Assembly: GCF_041929845.1 (NCBI RefSeq)
Contig: NZ_JBHEEH010000001.1
Span: forward strand, 930,001-994,000
DNA: 64,000 nt
Origin: Paenochrobactrum pullorum
Lineage (GTDB): Bacteria; Pseudomonadota; Alphaproteobacteria; Rhizobiales; Rhizobiaceae
Direction: 5' to 3'
Position numbers and translations under genes: made by a program. The notes under the pieces were generated by a model that worked only from the letters and a program-made list of their open reading frames with translations, did no database searches and was not told the origin of the DNA. Positions 41,399 through 50,408 of this stretch are shown here, piece by piece; position 1 is the first letter of the stretch; each line of letters begins with the position of its first letter.

Positions 41399-41590
41399 AT
41401 GATCGCCATGCACAAACGATATGAAGCAGTTTTGGAACCTACGGGTTTGTGGTCCATCTTTGATGATGAGGAGGGGATTCCGGCAATGATCGGTGATCGT
41501 ATTCTCATAGGCTTGAGCGAAGAAGAGGCGGAAGAAGCGGTTGTTTTATTGAGCCAGCCGCAAAAGACAGCTGGACGCAGCGTCGCCTGA
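41399..41590 (+). CDS. small acidic hypothetical protein
   Basis: A 63-residue acidic protein: HKRYEAVLEPTGLWSIFDDE, then IPAMIGDRILIGLSEEEAEE with an Ala/Val/Leu helix and a polar tail. No signal peptide or membrane segment. The N-terminal pattern (tyrosine, glycine-leucine-tryptophan, DDEEG) looks like a small folded domain that homologues in Rhizobiales share, but I cannot name it. ATG 41399 has AGG five bases upstream; Met4 (41408) is an alternative. It is followed by a strong terminator, which supports it being a real transcript. Confidence 0.7.
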   Translation: MIAMHKRYEAVLEPTGLWSIFDDEEGIPAMIGDRILIGLSEEEAEEAVVLLSQPQKTAGRSVA

Positions 41591-41629
41591 TCAAAGTTTT
41601 TTTAGCACTCAATGGGTGTGTGACATTAA

Positions 41630-41670
41630 AAAAAGCCGGAGCGTTGATTCAAATCCCGCTCCGGCTTTTT
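41630..41670. terminator. bidirectional terminator
   Basis: AAAAAGCCGGAGC (41630-41642) pairs with GCTCCGGCTTTTT (41658-41670) around a 15-base loop, between the small plus-strand gene and the convergent HAD gene. Confidence 0.85.
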
Positions 41671-41702
41671 GATAACATGCAATCTAATGCAAGTATTAAG
41701 GT

Positions 41703-42389
41703 TTATGCATCGCTCCAGATCGACAAAGCCTCGACTGTCGCCAGCAAATCTTTGTGACGGTTGATAACAGTCTCAGCACCTTCTTCAGTCAGCTGGTCTG
41801 CATGACCCGGATAGCTGTGTGCACCACCGGTAAAGCCGATAACGCGCATGCCGGCGCTACGCGCTGCCTGTACGCCGTGGGTTGAATCTTCAACAACGAT
41901 GACATCTTTCGGTGCAACGGTGAACTGTTGGGCCGCATAAAGGAAAACATCCGGCGCTGGTTTGCTTTTCTTGGTGCCGACTTCGGGTGCCGAGAAAATA
42001 TGTGGTGCAAAACGGTCATAAAGGCCGGTACGGTTGAGGGTAATTTTCAGGCGTTCCATGCTCGAATTTGAGCCGATGCAGAACGGATATTGCAGCGCGC
42101 TGATCACGTCTTCAATATCGTCAATGATCTGCACTTCATTTCTCAAACGATCATCCAGCTCGACATTGACTTTATCAAGCAGACTTGCCGAAAAAGGCAA
42201 ACCGGACTGGCGCTCAACTTCCAGCAATGTATTTTTCCATGTCAAACCGGCAAAGCGTTCTGCCATTTCCTCTGCGGAGACTTCATAACCGGCATCGGTG
42301 AGAAGTTCGGCTTGCACTTGGGCTGCAATAATTTCTGAATCAACCAGAACGCCATCGCAATCGAAAATAATCAATTTGGGTGCAGACAT
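41703..42389 (-). CDS. HAD superfamily hydrolase (subfamily IA, phosphoglycolate/beta-phosphoglucomutase-like)
   Basis: A 228-residue phosphatase-type protein. Motif I with the nucleophile is IIFDCDGVLVDSE; motif II is in FCIGSNSSMERLK; the conserved Lys is in TKKSKPAPDVFLYAA; motif III is VIVVEDSTHGVQAARSAG. The small helical cap lies between motifs I and II. Substrate cannot be assigned: similar proteins act on sugar phosphates. ATG 42389 gives a family-like start (MSAPKLIIF) with GGAAC upstream; the frame stays open to 42452. Confidence 0.9.
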   Translation of the reverse strand: MSAPKLIIFDCDGVLVDSEIIAAQVQAELLTDAGYEVSAEEMAERFAGLTWKNTLLEVERQSGLPFSASLLDKVNVELDDRLRNEVQIIDDIEDVISALQYPFCIGSNSSMERLKITLNRTGLYDRFAPHIFSAPEVGTKKSKPAPDVFLYAAQQFTVAPKDVIVVEDSTHGVQAARSAGMRVIGFTGGAHSYPGHADQLTEEGAETVINRHKDLLATVEALSIWSDA

Positions 42390-42527
42390 AGAAAAATGTT
42401 CCATCAGAGATGTTGTGCCGAACCTGAACGGTCGCAGCTGGAAATGAGGCATAATGAGATATAGGGCAGGCAGTTACAGACTGCCAGCCTTTTTTGGTTA
42501 TTATGCTTAAAACAGCTACGATATCTA

Positions 42528-44345
42528 TCAAACTTCGCCAGCCAGTTCGCGGCGTTTGCGGTCAAGCTCTTCGCTATAGCGGCGCAAGGTGTGACTTTCA
42601 CTTAAAAGGCCGATCACTTTGCGCTCTTGTGTATTGTTGATGACGGCTAAGGCTTCGCTTTCACTGCGGTCAAAGCGCGAAACGGCTTCTTTGGCGTTCA
42701 TTTCCGGTAATAAATATGCCTGTTTAAAGCGCAGCAAATCACGCAAATCGCCTTCATTGTCTTTGTCAGCAAAACTGCTGGAATAAACTTCTGGCAGTGA
42801 GATCATACCGGCATAACGACCATTTTCATCAACGGCGATGACGCGTTGTGTGGAGCCCAGCGGAAATTCTTCATAGAACTTTTGCAAATTCGTATCGATA
42901 TTCACGGTACGCACATCATGACGCATCATTTTATTGACGGTCAGATTGCGTATCCAGCCAATATCATGGGCACTGCGAATGCTCTCACCGCGCAAATGAA
43001 AACGCCATGTCGCGAAGGAGTAACCGAAGGTTTTGCGCACTAACATTGAGGATGCGAGCACTGCACCAAGCACCAGCATCATGATCGGGAAGTCACCGGT
43101 GAGTTCCAGTGCCAGAAAGGTCATGGTCAAAGGGCCGCCGATGATGGCGACCGCAAAGGAACTCATGCCGATCACGGCATAGACAACAGGTGTCAGCGTT
43201 GTCGGCAGAATAATGCCAAAGATAATAGCAAAGAGTTTGCCAACCAATGCGCCCAAAAAAAGAGACGCGAAAAACAAACCACCACGAAAGCCCGAACCGA
43301 TGGAAACGGCCGAGGCGACGGATTTGGTGATAATGAGAAAGATGATGGCGAAAAATGAAAGCTCCGAGCCTAAATCAAAATGCAACGCACCGTGACCGGA
43401 ACCCAAAACCTGTGGTGAGAAAAGTGCAATCACACCAACTAGCGCACCACCGACCATCGGCGTTAAAATGGCTGGAATGAAGCTTTTACGGGTGGTTTTT
43501 TCGACATAAGTCACCATACGCATCACGACAATGCCAAGCCCTGCACACATCAGCCCAAGCATGAGTGCCGGCACAAAGTCGCCGGTGGTGACAGCTTCCA
43601 AAGTGCCGATATTGATATCCATCGTCGCGCTGCCCAAAGAGCGGGTCACCATTGTGCCGATAATCGCGGCAACCATGACAGGTGCCAAAGTGGCAATCGA
43701 ATAGGCGCCGATGATCAACTCAAACGCATAAAAAGCACCGGTGAGCGGCGCATTAAACGCGCTGGCAATCGCAGCTGCAGCACCGCAGCCAACAAGGGTA
43801 CGCATATCCGAGCGGCGCAATTGCAATGCGCGGCCAATACGGGAGGCAAAGCCGCTGGCTAGCTGGGTGAAAGCAGCTTCCAGACCTACTGAGGCACCAA
43901 AGCCATTTGAAACAAGATTTTGCCCAACCAGAATAAAACTGTCGGTAAGGGACAGATGTCCGCCATGAAGGGCATTGGCTTCGATGGGGTCAACGATGGG
44001 TTTTTTATGCCATCTGGCGAGCACCCAAATGATGCCGCCCATCATGACGCCGCCTGCTATGGGCGCAATGAGCGCAGACCAAGGTAAATCACTGGCAGCA
44101 GCACTTAAATGATCATCGGGGCCAATTTCAAACACAGCCTGATGGAGCCATTGCGAGATTTGACTGATGGCTGCAACAACAAATGCAGCAATCAGACCGA
44201 CAAGAGCTGCAGCGATCACGAGACCCAGCTCGCTGCTTCGCACCAGTGCACGCCACCTGAATGGTACGAACAGCAAGCGCACATAAGGTGTATGGCGCAG
44301 CTTTACCCAATCAATCATCAGTCTCTGCTCACTTGTGATAGCCAT
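42528..44345 (-). CDS. ClC family chloride channel/antiporter with CBS domains
   Basis: A 605-residue membrane protein with a ClC core of about ten or more helices (residues 35-450) and a C-terminal CBS pair (about 470-600). The usual GREGP selectivity motif reads GLEAAFTQLA here (within ASVGLEAAFTQ), keeping the gating glutamate. FNAPLTGAFYAFELI and SIGSGFRGGLFFASLFLG match other filter segments. It may be a Cl-/H+ exchanger or a channel; the altered motif makes ion preference uncertain. The CBS pair may bind adenine nucleotides. The start at ATG 44345 is tentative; Met10 is possible. It is divergent from ccrM. Confidence 0.92.
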   Translation of the reverse strand: MAITSEQRLMIDWVKLRHTPYVRLLFVPFRWRALVRSSELGLVIAAALVGLIAAFVVAAISQISQWLHQAVFEIGPDDHLSAAASDLPWSALIAPIAGGVMMGGIIWVLARWHKKPIVDPIEANALHGGHLSLTDSFILVGQNLVSNGFGASVGLEAAFTQLASGFASRIGRALQLRRSDMRTLVGCGAAAAIASAFNAPLTGAFYAFELIIGAYSIATLAPVMVAAIIGTMVTRSLGSATMDINIGTLEAVTTGDFVPALMLGLMCAGLGIVVMRMVTYVEKTTRKSFIPAILTPMVGGALVGVIALFSPQVLGSGHGALHFDLGSELSFFAIIFLIITKSVASAVSIGSGFRGGLFFASLFLGALVGKLFAIIFGIILPTTLTPVVYAVIGMSSFAVAIIGGPLTMTFLALELTGDFPIMMLVLGAVLASSMLVRKTFGYSFATWRFHLRGESIRSAHDIGWIRNLTVNKMMRHDVRTVNIDTNLQKFYEEFPLGSTQRVIAVDENGRYAGMISLPEVYSSSFADKDNEGDLRDLLRFKQAYLLPEMNAKEAVSRFDRSESEALAVINNTQERKVIGLLSESHTLRRYSEELDRKRRELAGEV

Positions 44346-44675
44346 ATGTCTTCAAGCATGGCCGGATCATATTCATCTGCAAATCATATGTTAATTATTG
44401 AGGCGATTTGGCTTAAATAAGTGCTAATTTTCAGTGCTAAACTTTAATCAACGCGCCTCCAAAATAAATATGGATTCATGTTTGAATAGTTTTTGAAGGT
44501 TTTTTTAAAATATATCCCAGTGGCTTGCCACCAAGAAAGGCGCATTCCTCGGGTTTTGGATCTCGCTTAATAAAAAGTTTACAATTTCAATGGGTTGTCG
44601 TTAACTTGATGTTTACCCTGTTCGGTAACCATAAGGGCAAGTTTAGTAACGCGTCCTCAAGTTATCGAGTATCCC
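44346..44675. other. 330-base divergent region between clc and ccrM
   Basis: AT-rich spacer without a gene. It contains one GANTC site (GATTC at 44473-44477) and a CtrA-like site at 44601-44615, both of the kind that control ccrM in Caulobacter. Confidence 0.65.
44601..44615 (+). promoter_or_regulatory. candidate CtrA-binding site upstream of ccrM
   Basis: TTAA at 44601-44604 and TTTA at 44612-44615 are seven bases apart, one base away from the CtrA consensus TTAA-N7-TTAA, and lie 60 bases before the ccrM ATG. CtrA control of ccrM is established in Caulobacter; here it is inferred. Confidence 0.4.
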
Positions 44676-45809
44676 ATGTCTTTAGTCCGTCTTGTGAATG
44701 AATTGCCGGTTGAGGCACCTCGCGCCGCCTGGCTTGATACCATCCTCAAGGGTGATTGTGTGGCGGCTCTTGAGCGTCTGCCGGATCATTCAGTTGATGT
44801 TATTTTTGCAGATCCTCCCTACAATCTGCAATTGGGTGGTGATTTGCACCGTCCGGATCAGTCAATGGTGTCTGCTGTTGATGATCATTGGGACCAGTTT
44901 GAAAGCTTTCAGGCCTATGATGCCTTCACGCAAGCATGGCTTTTGGCCTGCCGCCGTGTGCTGAAGCCAAATGGTACCATCTGGGTTATTGGTTCTTATC
45001 ATAATATTTTCCGCGTTGGCACCAAATTGCAGGATCTGGGCTATTGGATGCTCAATGATGTGATCTGGCGCAAAACGAACCCGATGCCTAACTTCCGTGG
45101 CCGTCGTTTCCAGAACGCACATGAAACGCTGATCTGGGCGTCACGCGACGAGAAAAGCAAAGGTTATACTTTCAACTACGAAGCGATGAAAGCTGCCAAT
45201 GATGATGTGCAGATGCGCTCCGACTGGTTGTTCCCTATCTGTACCGGCCATGAACGTCTGAAAGACGAGAACGGCGATAAAGTTCACCCGACACAAAAAC
45301 CGGAAGCTCTGCTTGCGCGTATTTTGATGGCCTCCAGCAAACCGGGTGATGTTATTCTGGATCCGTTCTTTGGTTCAGGCACAACCGGTGCAGTTGCTAA
45401 ACGTCTTGGTCGCCACTTTGTCGGTATTGAGCGCGAGCAGGATTACATTGAAGCAGCGACTGCACGTATTGCAGCTGTCGAGCCGCTGGGCAAAGCTGAA
45501 TTGAAAGTGATGACTGGCAAGCGCGCTGAGCCACGTGTGGCTTTCACCAGCGTGATTGAAGCTGGTCTTCTGCGTCCGGGTACTGTCTTGTGCGATGCAC
45601 GTCGTCGCTATGCAGCAATCGTGCGCGCTGATGGTACTTTGGCAACCGGCGGAGACGCTGGTTCCATTCACCGTATGGGGGCTAAAGTCCAAGGCTTTGA
45701 TGCCTGCAATGGATGGACATTCTGGCATTATGAAGAAAATGGTGTTTTGAAGTCGATTGATGATTTGCGCACTGAAATTCGTCAGCAAATGGCTGCCGCG
45801 GGAGTATAA
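44676..45809 (+). CDS. ccrM: cell-cycle adenine-N6 DNA methyltransferase (GANTC)
   Basis: Solitary beta-class methyltransferase that methylates adenine in GANTC and couples replication to gene expression in alphaproteobacteria. The 377-residue product has DPPY (46-49) in FADPPYNLQLGG and the SAM motif FGSGTTG (232-238) in DVILDPFFGSGTTGAV, with the order of the beta class. The C-terminal extension of about 85 residues (GLLRPGTVLCDARRRYAAIV) is typical of CcrM. No restriction enzyme gene lies nearby. Expression is probably cell-cycle timed, given the CtrA-like site and GANTC upstream. Confidence 0.96.
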   Translation: MSLVRLVNELPVEAPRAAWLDTILKGDCVAALERLPDHSVDVIFADPPYNLQLGGDLHRPDQSMVSAVDDHWDQFESFQAYDAFTQAWLLACRRVLKPNGTIWVIGSYHNIFRVGTKLQDLGYWMLNDVIWRKTNPMPNFRGRRFQNAHETLIWASRDEKSKGYTFNYEAMKAANDDVQMRSDWLFPICTGHERLKDENGDKVHPTQKPEALLARILMASSKPGDVILDPFFGSGTTGAVAKRLGRHFVGIEREQDYIEAATARIAAVEPLGKAELKVMTGKRAEPRVAFTSVIEAGLLRPGTVLCDARRRYAAIVRADGTLATGGDAGSIHRMGAKVQGFDACNGWTFWHYEENGVLKSIDDLRTEIRQQMAAAGV

Positions 45810-45838
45810 GTCTCAATTGTAGCAACTACATGAAAATG

Positions 45839-45872
45839 AAAAAACGCCTGTATCGATTTCAGGCGTTTTTTT
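45839..45872. terminator. bidirectional terminator after ccrM
   Basis: AAAAAACGCCTG (45839-45850) pairs with CAGGCGTTTTTT (45860-45871) around a 9-base loop, between ccrM and the convergent HAD gene. Confidence 0.88.
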
Positions 45873-45875
45873 ATT

Positions 45876-46490
45876 TTAAACAGTCAAATGATAGGAAGCG
45901 AGATCGCTGCGCAAAGTTGTCGGGTCAGTAAACAGTACTGCCTGCCAGCCAGCCTCTTGGGCGGCAGCAATATTTGACGGATTATCATCAATGAACAGTG
46001 TTGCCACTGGATTGAGATCAAAGCTTTCAACATGGAGATCGTAAATCTCGCGCTCCGGTTTCATCAAAAACACATCACCTGAAACGGTGATACCGCGCGG
46101 TTCTTTCAAGAAGCTAAAGCGTTCTTGCGCTTCGCGGAAAGTGTCGGAAGCAAAATTGGTGAGCATGGTCACGTCATGCCCGTCAGCTATGAGCTTACGA
46201 AAAATGGTGACAGTATCTTCATAGGCATATGGCACCATTTTATGCCAGTTTTGTCGGAAACCTTTGATATGGGCTACACGATCGGGAAATTGTTCAATAA
46301 GAAGATTTTCTGCATCCTCCCAACTGCGTCCCCGATCCTGTTCGATGTTCCACTCATTAGTGCAGATATTTTTTAAAAACCAGTCCCGTTCATTTTGATC
46401 TGGGATCAGTTCGGTAAAACCTAAACTTGGGTCATAATGAATAAGTACGCTGCCAATATCGAAAACGATATGTTTGATCGCAATAGTCAT
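45876..46490 (-). CDS. HAD family phosphatase, YihX-like
   Basis: A 204-residue HAD hydrolase: nucleophile motif IVFDIGSVLIHYDP, motif II VTMLTNFASDTFREAQE, and motif III LFIDDNPSNIAAAQEAGW. DIGSV in place of the usual DxDxT, with the NxS/T-N motif II, resembles the YihX/alpha-D-glucose-1-phosphate phosphatase and epoxide-hydrolase-N-terminal group. The substrate is not known. Its ATG overlaps the mutY stop by four bases, so it is co-translated with mutY. Confidence 0.9.
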   Translation of the reverse strand: MTIAIKHIVFDIGSVLIHYDPSLGFTELIPDQNERDWFLKNICTNEWNIEQDRGRSWEDAENLLIEQFPDRVAHIKGFRQNWHKMVPYAYEDTVTIFRKLIADGHDVTMLTNFASDTFREAQERFSFLKEPRGITVSGDVFLMKPEREIYDLHVESFDLNPVATLFIDDNPSNIAAAQEAGWQAVLFTDPTTLRSDLASYHLTV

Positions 46491-47563
46491 TTAGTGGGCC
46501 TCCTGATCTTAAAACTATTGGGTATTGCTTCAGCAATCGCCTTTTTCATCACCGTTGGCAAGGCTTCACCATTTAATGCATCTGCCGCTGACCACCAGCC
46601 GTCATTGGCCTGCCGCTTGTCTGCACCAGTGGTGTGGTAGACAGTGAGGTGCAATTCAAAATGGGTGAAAATATGGGTAATCATACCCGCATTGCGCCAG
46701 TTTGCCTGAAAAGGTGCAGCGCTTAAATCTGTGCTGCCGTCAATGCGTGAGTTCCAAACTGATCCCGGTACTTCGGCCATATTTTGCAGCAGGCCTTTTT
46801 CAGTTCTTTTGCGCAACAAAATAGAGCCGTCGTTAGCCTCAGCCACAAATGCTGCACCCAGCCTGACCGGGCGCTCTTTTTTGGGCGCCTTGACCGGAAA
46901 ATGTTCCGGATCGTGGCTTTTCAAAGCAAGGCAATCATTGTTCAACGGGCAGAGGGCACAAGCTGGACGTTTGGGCGTGCATATGGTCGCGCCTAAATCC
47001 ATCATCGCCTGAGCAAAATCTCCCGGTCTGTCCTCGGGTGTGATGGCAGCAGTCAGTTCACGGATCTGGGCTTTAGCTTGTGGCAGAGCAGTGGTTAGCG
47101 CATAAAGTCTGGTGACGACACGCTCGACATTACCATCAACGACTGCTTCTGGTTGGTTGAAGGCAATGGCGGCAATTGCGGCTGAAGTGTAATCGCCGAT
47201 GCCCGGCAGTTTTTTAAGCTCAGCTGCATTTATCGGAAAGCGCCCGTCATGCTGGGAAACCACAAGTTCGGCGCATTTTTTCAAATTGCGGGCGCGGGAA
47301 TAATAGCCAAGACCCGCCCATGCGCGCATGATGTCGTCATCATCAGCGGCGGCTAAATCTTCGATGGTTGGCCAATTTTGTGTAAACTTAAGAAAATAGG
47401 CTTTGACCGCTTCAACAGTCGTTTGTTGCAGCATCGCTTCCGACATCCAAACTTTATAGGGATCGGCTTTAACCCCTTTCGCGGATTGCTCAGGTGTAAT
47501 ACGCCACGGCAAAACCCTGTGGTGTCTGTCATACCAACGAAGTAATGATTGAGCTATTTTCAT
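46487..47563 (-). CDS. mutY: A/G-specific adenine DNA glycosylase
   Basis: Removes adenine mispaired with 8-oxoguanine. The 358-residue product has catalytic Glu42 in WMSEAMLQQTTVEAV, the helix-hairpin-helix LPGIGDYTSAAIAAIAF (119-135) with catalytic Asp143 in VVDGNVERV, and four iron-sulfur Cys at 195, 202, 205 and 211. A C-terminal NUDIX-like domain that reads 8-oxoG starts at about 235. ATG 47563 gives the usual start. It is divergent from the polysaccharide genes; in related genomes it lies next to dciA-dsbA-smc. Confidence 0.96.
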   Translation of the reverse strand: MKIAQSLLRWYDRHHRVLPWRITPEQSAKGVKADPYKVWMSEAMLQQTTVEAVKAYFLKFTQNWPTIEDLAAADDDDIMRAWAGLGYYSRARNLKKCAELVVSQHDGRFPINAAELKKLPGIGDYTSAAIAAIAFNQPEAVVDGNVERVVTRLYALTTALPQAKAQIRELTAAITPEDRPGDFAQAMMDLGATICTPKRPACALCPLNNDCLALKSHDPEHFPVKAPKKERPVRLGAAFVAEANDGSILLRKRTEKGLLQNMAEVPGSVWNSRIDGSTDLSAAPFQANWRNAGMITHIFTHFELHLTVYHTTGADKRQANDGWWSAADALNGEALPTVMKKAIAEAIPNSFKIRRPTK

Positions 47564-47716
47564 GTGTTAACTGTTACGATAAGCAAAAGGAGGCTGCATC
47601 ACGCGAATTGCCGCAATTCTATCCAATGCACATGAATTTTACCGCTTTAAGATTGACATTCATATGTTGCATGCGCAGGCATGGGTAAAGTGTAGTGGAA
47701 AATGGTTATTTAATTT

Positions 47717-48478
47717 ATGCCGATACCGGTCTATGTCATCAATTTGGAGCGGTCACGCGCGCGCTGGGAAGCGTTGCAAAAGCGTGCGAATGATCTTGAT
47801 TTACATTTGCGACGTGTCGAGGCGGTGGACGGACGCAATTTGAGCCAAGTGCAGCTTGCAAATTTTGATGAAGCTTCATTTCGCCGTTTGCACGGAAAAA
47901 CACCGTTGCCCGGTGAGATCGGTTGTTATTTCAGCCACCTGAAGGCATTGCAGATTATTGCCGACGGTGATGACAATTGTGCGGTCATTATCGAAGATGA
48001 TGTGCTTTTTGCCAATGATTTCAATGAGGTTATTGAAGAATTACAAGACATTCAGGGTTGGGATGTTATCAAATTGATCAATAACAGAGTGAAATTTTTT
48101 CAAAGTAAATATGTCACTATTGGCGGCGTGGATGTCGGGCGCTGCATGCATGGACCATTGGGCTGCGCGGGCGGTTATATGGTGACGCGTGATGGCGCTA
48201 AAAAACTTCTCAATACAATATCTAAGATGGAATTGCCCTATGATGTGGCGCTTGAGCGTGGCTGGTCAGGAGGCTATCGGGTTTACATCGTTAAAGATGC
48301 GGTTATTCAACTCGCAAATGAATTGGGCTCCACTATTCTGGAGGGTGGTGCAAGCTATAAACGTGTTCGTTTTCCGGCATGGAAGCGTCTTGGTGCACTG
48401 AAATTCAGGACAACCGACTATATCAGACGTATGATTTATGCTCTGCGTAAGTCGACTTTATTCATTGGTGATAAATGA
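47717..48478 (+). CDS. glycosyltransferase family 25, LPS biosynthesis type
   Basis: A 253-residue glycosyltransferase that would add a sugar to lipopolysaccharide or another surface glycan. It starts with YVINLERSRARWEALQKRAN, has the GEIGCYFSHLKALQIIADGD motif and the acidic metal/donor site IIEDDVLFANDF, all hallmarks of family 25 (LgtB/LpsA-like). The donor and acceptor sugars cannot be told. Its stop overlaps the next gene by four bases. The ribosome binding site is weak and the leader AT-rich. The pair interrupts a usually conserved mutY-dciA neighbourhood. Confidence 0.9.
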   Translation: MPIPVYVINLERSRARWEALQKRANDLDLHLRRVEAVDGRNLSQVQLANFDEASFRRLHGKTPLPGEIGCYFSHLKALQIIADGDDNCAVIIEDDVLFANDFNEVIEELQDIQGWDVIKLINNRVKFFQSKYVTIGGVDVGRCMHGPLGCAGGYMVTRDGAKKLLNTISKMELPYDVALERGWSGGYRVYIVKDAVIQLANELGSTILEGGASYKRVRFPAWKRLGALKFRTTDYIRRMIYALRKSTLFIGDK

Positions 48479-49692
48479 CATTTTTACACAGGAATTTTAT
48501 CAAGCGCCGCAATTTTGATCAGTGGGTTTTAGCTTTTGGCGGCGCGTCGATGCCGATACGTATCGGTGTCGGGCCTGTTGTTGTTTTTTTGTTCAGTTGT
48601 ATTGGCATTTATCTGACGGCATTCAGGCATAAATCAACCAAACCGTTTGTTGGTTTGTTTTTATTTTTCATCATTCTTTATTTCCTTTGGGTTTTTGGGT
48701 TGATTGTCTGGCGCGGTCAGTTGAGCTTCAGCAACCGTCAGATCGGTTATACGTTACTATTGGTACTTTTTTCTTTTGCCGGAGCCGGTATGGTGCTGGT
48801 TCGTGATCCGGTGCGCTTTTATGCGCTGGGTTCACGGGTTGGTATTATTTTAGCGGCGCTGACAGCGATGTTTGTTTCGCTTTATAATGGCGGTCGTGTT
48901 GGTATTGGCGGCAATCAGGCGGTTTTTGCATTTGTTGCCGCTACTGCCGCTATTTCTGCGACTTTGCCGGTTCAAAACACACCGCGTTTTTTACGCAATG
49001 GTCCGCAATGGCTGGCGCTGGGTTTTTTGGCCGTCATGGTTTCCGAAACCCGCGCTGTCTTAGTGGTGATGCCATTATTGTTGATGGTTGAAATCGTCGT
49101 TTATCTGCGAAAGTTCAGCTGGCAAAAACAAAGTGCAGTTTATCTAGGTTTGATGGTGTTGCTCGGCGCCATGTTTGTGGTGGGGCCTGCGGGAAAAATA
49201 GTTGAGAAGCGTTTTACAACGATGCTCAACTATTACGAAACCGGTGATGCCACACAATGGAAAGACAAGCATAGCGCGGATATTCGCATGGCCATGTGGC
49301 GTGGAGCTGTCGCGGTCATTCAAGAGCATCCGCTGACAGGTGTCGGTACCATGGATAAAATGAAGCTGGTACAGGCACATGCCGGCGCCGACAAACAATT
49401 GCTGAAGGGGTTCTGGCATGTTCATAATATCGTGCTCGATGAAATGCTCCATAATGGTCTTGTCGGCCTGTTATTATTGAGCGCTGCCTTTATCTCGGTT
49501 TTTCTCCAGCTTTGGAGGACCGCACCTGATTATGCAACCAAACGGGTATTATGTTATTTTGCAGTGGTGCTGATCGCTTACGGAATGTTGCATGCACCTT
49601 TGCTGCATGAAACATGCATTGCTGCTATTATGCTTTTTATTGGTGTTTTAAATGCTGCACGCGTGAAGCGGGTTATTTATAAGCCGCAGTAA
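48475..49692 (+). CDS. O-antigen ligase/polymerase family membrane protein
   Basis: A 405-residue polytopic inner-membrane protein with ten or so hydrophobic helices and a Wzy_C-type (PF04932-like) region. That region holds SETRAVLVVMPLLLMVEIVV and, in the large periplasmic loop, HVHNIVLDEMLHNGLVGLLL, the His-containing motif where ligases act. It would join or polymerise O-chain or exopolysaccharide on a lipid carrier. Whether it is a WaaL ligase, a Wzy polymerase or an ExoQ-type protein is not decidable. The start ATG 48475 overlaps the glycosyltransferase stop. The codons are noticeably T-rich. Confidence 0.85.
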   Translation: MTFLHRNFIKRRNFDQWVLAFGGASMPIRIGVGPVVVFLFSCIGIYLTAFRHKSTKPFVGLFLFFIILYFLWVFGLIVWRGQLSFSNRQIGYTLLLVLFSFAGAGMVLVRDPVRFYALGSRVGIILAALTAMFVSLYNGGRVGIGGNQAVFAFVAATAAISATLPVQNTPRFLRNGPQWLALGFLAVMVSETRAVLVVMPLLLMVEIVVYLRKFSWQKQSAVYLGLMVLLGAMFVVGPAGKIVEKRFTTMLNYYETGDATQWKDKHSADIRMAMWRGAVAVIQEHPLTGVGTMDKMKLVQAHAGADKQLLKGFWHVHNIVLDEMLHNGLVGLLLLSAAFISVFLQLWRTAPDYATKRVLCYFAVVLIAYGMLHAPLLHETCIAAIMLFIGVLNAARVKRVIYKPQ

Positions 49693-49713
49693 AATCGAAC
49701 GGACATATTGATC

Positions 49714-50223
49714 ATGAACGGGATGAAAGAGGGACGCGGATTTCGGCCACTAGCGGATACAGCAACCAATCTTTTGGATCCGGTTTTGCGCAAACGTGCC
49801 GGTATCAATCTATCGCTGATCCAATCATGGGAAGATATTGTCGGTGCCGGTCTTGGTCAATCCTCGCGTCCGTTACGGATAATGTGGCCAAGGCGTGCAC
49901 ATGAAAATGATCCGTTTCAGCCTGCTACATTGGTTGTGGCATGCGAGGGCTTTGCGGCCATGCGCATGCAGCACGAAACCGGTGAAGTCATCAATCGTGT
50001 CAACGGATTTTTAGGCTTTGCCGCGATCGGACGGATCAAGATTGAACAAAAACCGCTTGAGCGCAAACAAGAACGTCGACTGCGCAAGCCTGTTGATATT
50101 CCACCTGGTCAGGCACGCAAAATTGAAGGCCAGACCAGTGTCATTGAGGATGATGGTTTGCGTCTTGCATTGGAGCGTTTGGGGCGCAATATTGCTGCCA
50201 GCAAGTTGAAGAAAAATCGCTGA
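49714..50223 (+). CDS. DciA/DUF721 family protein
   Basis: A 169-residue protein of the DUF721 family, whose founder DciA loads the replicative helicase DnaB in bacteria that lack DnaC. The N-terminal half has FRPLADTATNLLDPVLRKRA, SLIQSWEDIVGAGLGQSSRP and the KH-like region LVVACEGFAAMRMQHETGEV. The long basic C-terminal part (PLERKQERRLRKPVD) may be disordered. ATG 49714 is chosen; TTG 49708 and ATG 49723 are alternatives. It lies directly before the dsbA-like gene and smc, an order I know from many alphaproteobacteria. Confidence 0.88.
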   Translation: MNGMKEGRGFRPLADTATNLLDPVLRKRAGINLSLIQSWEDIVGAGLGQSSRPLRIMWPRRAHENDPFQPATLVVACEGFAAMRMQHETGEVINRVNGFLGFAAIGRIKIEQKPLERKQERRLRKPVDIPPGQARKIEGQTSVIEDDGLRLALERLGRNIAASKLKKNR

Positions 50224-50408
50224 GTGTTGAAGGCAAAGAATATATGTTCCCGACAAGTCGGTGAAATTATCCGGCTGACAACAACCGCCACAATGTTGCT
50301 ATAGACTGTTATTAGAAAACAGGCGGCAAAACGGGTCTGGTTCTGATCAATGATCCGTTTTAAAGTAATGTTTTATAACAATGTTTTGAACAGAATTGGA
50401 TGATTCGC

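Noticed and set aside
44676..45809. ccrM considered as part of a restriction-modification system
   Set aside because: No endonuclease gene is adjacent, and the C-terminal extension and GANTC-type motifs fit the solitary cell-cycle enzyme.
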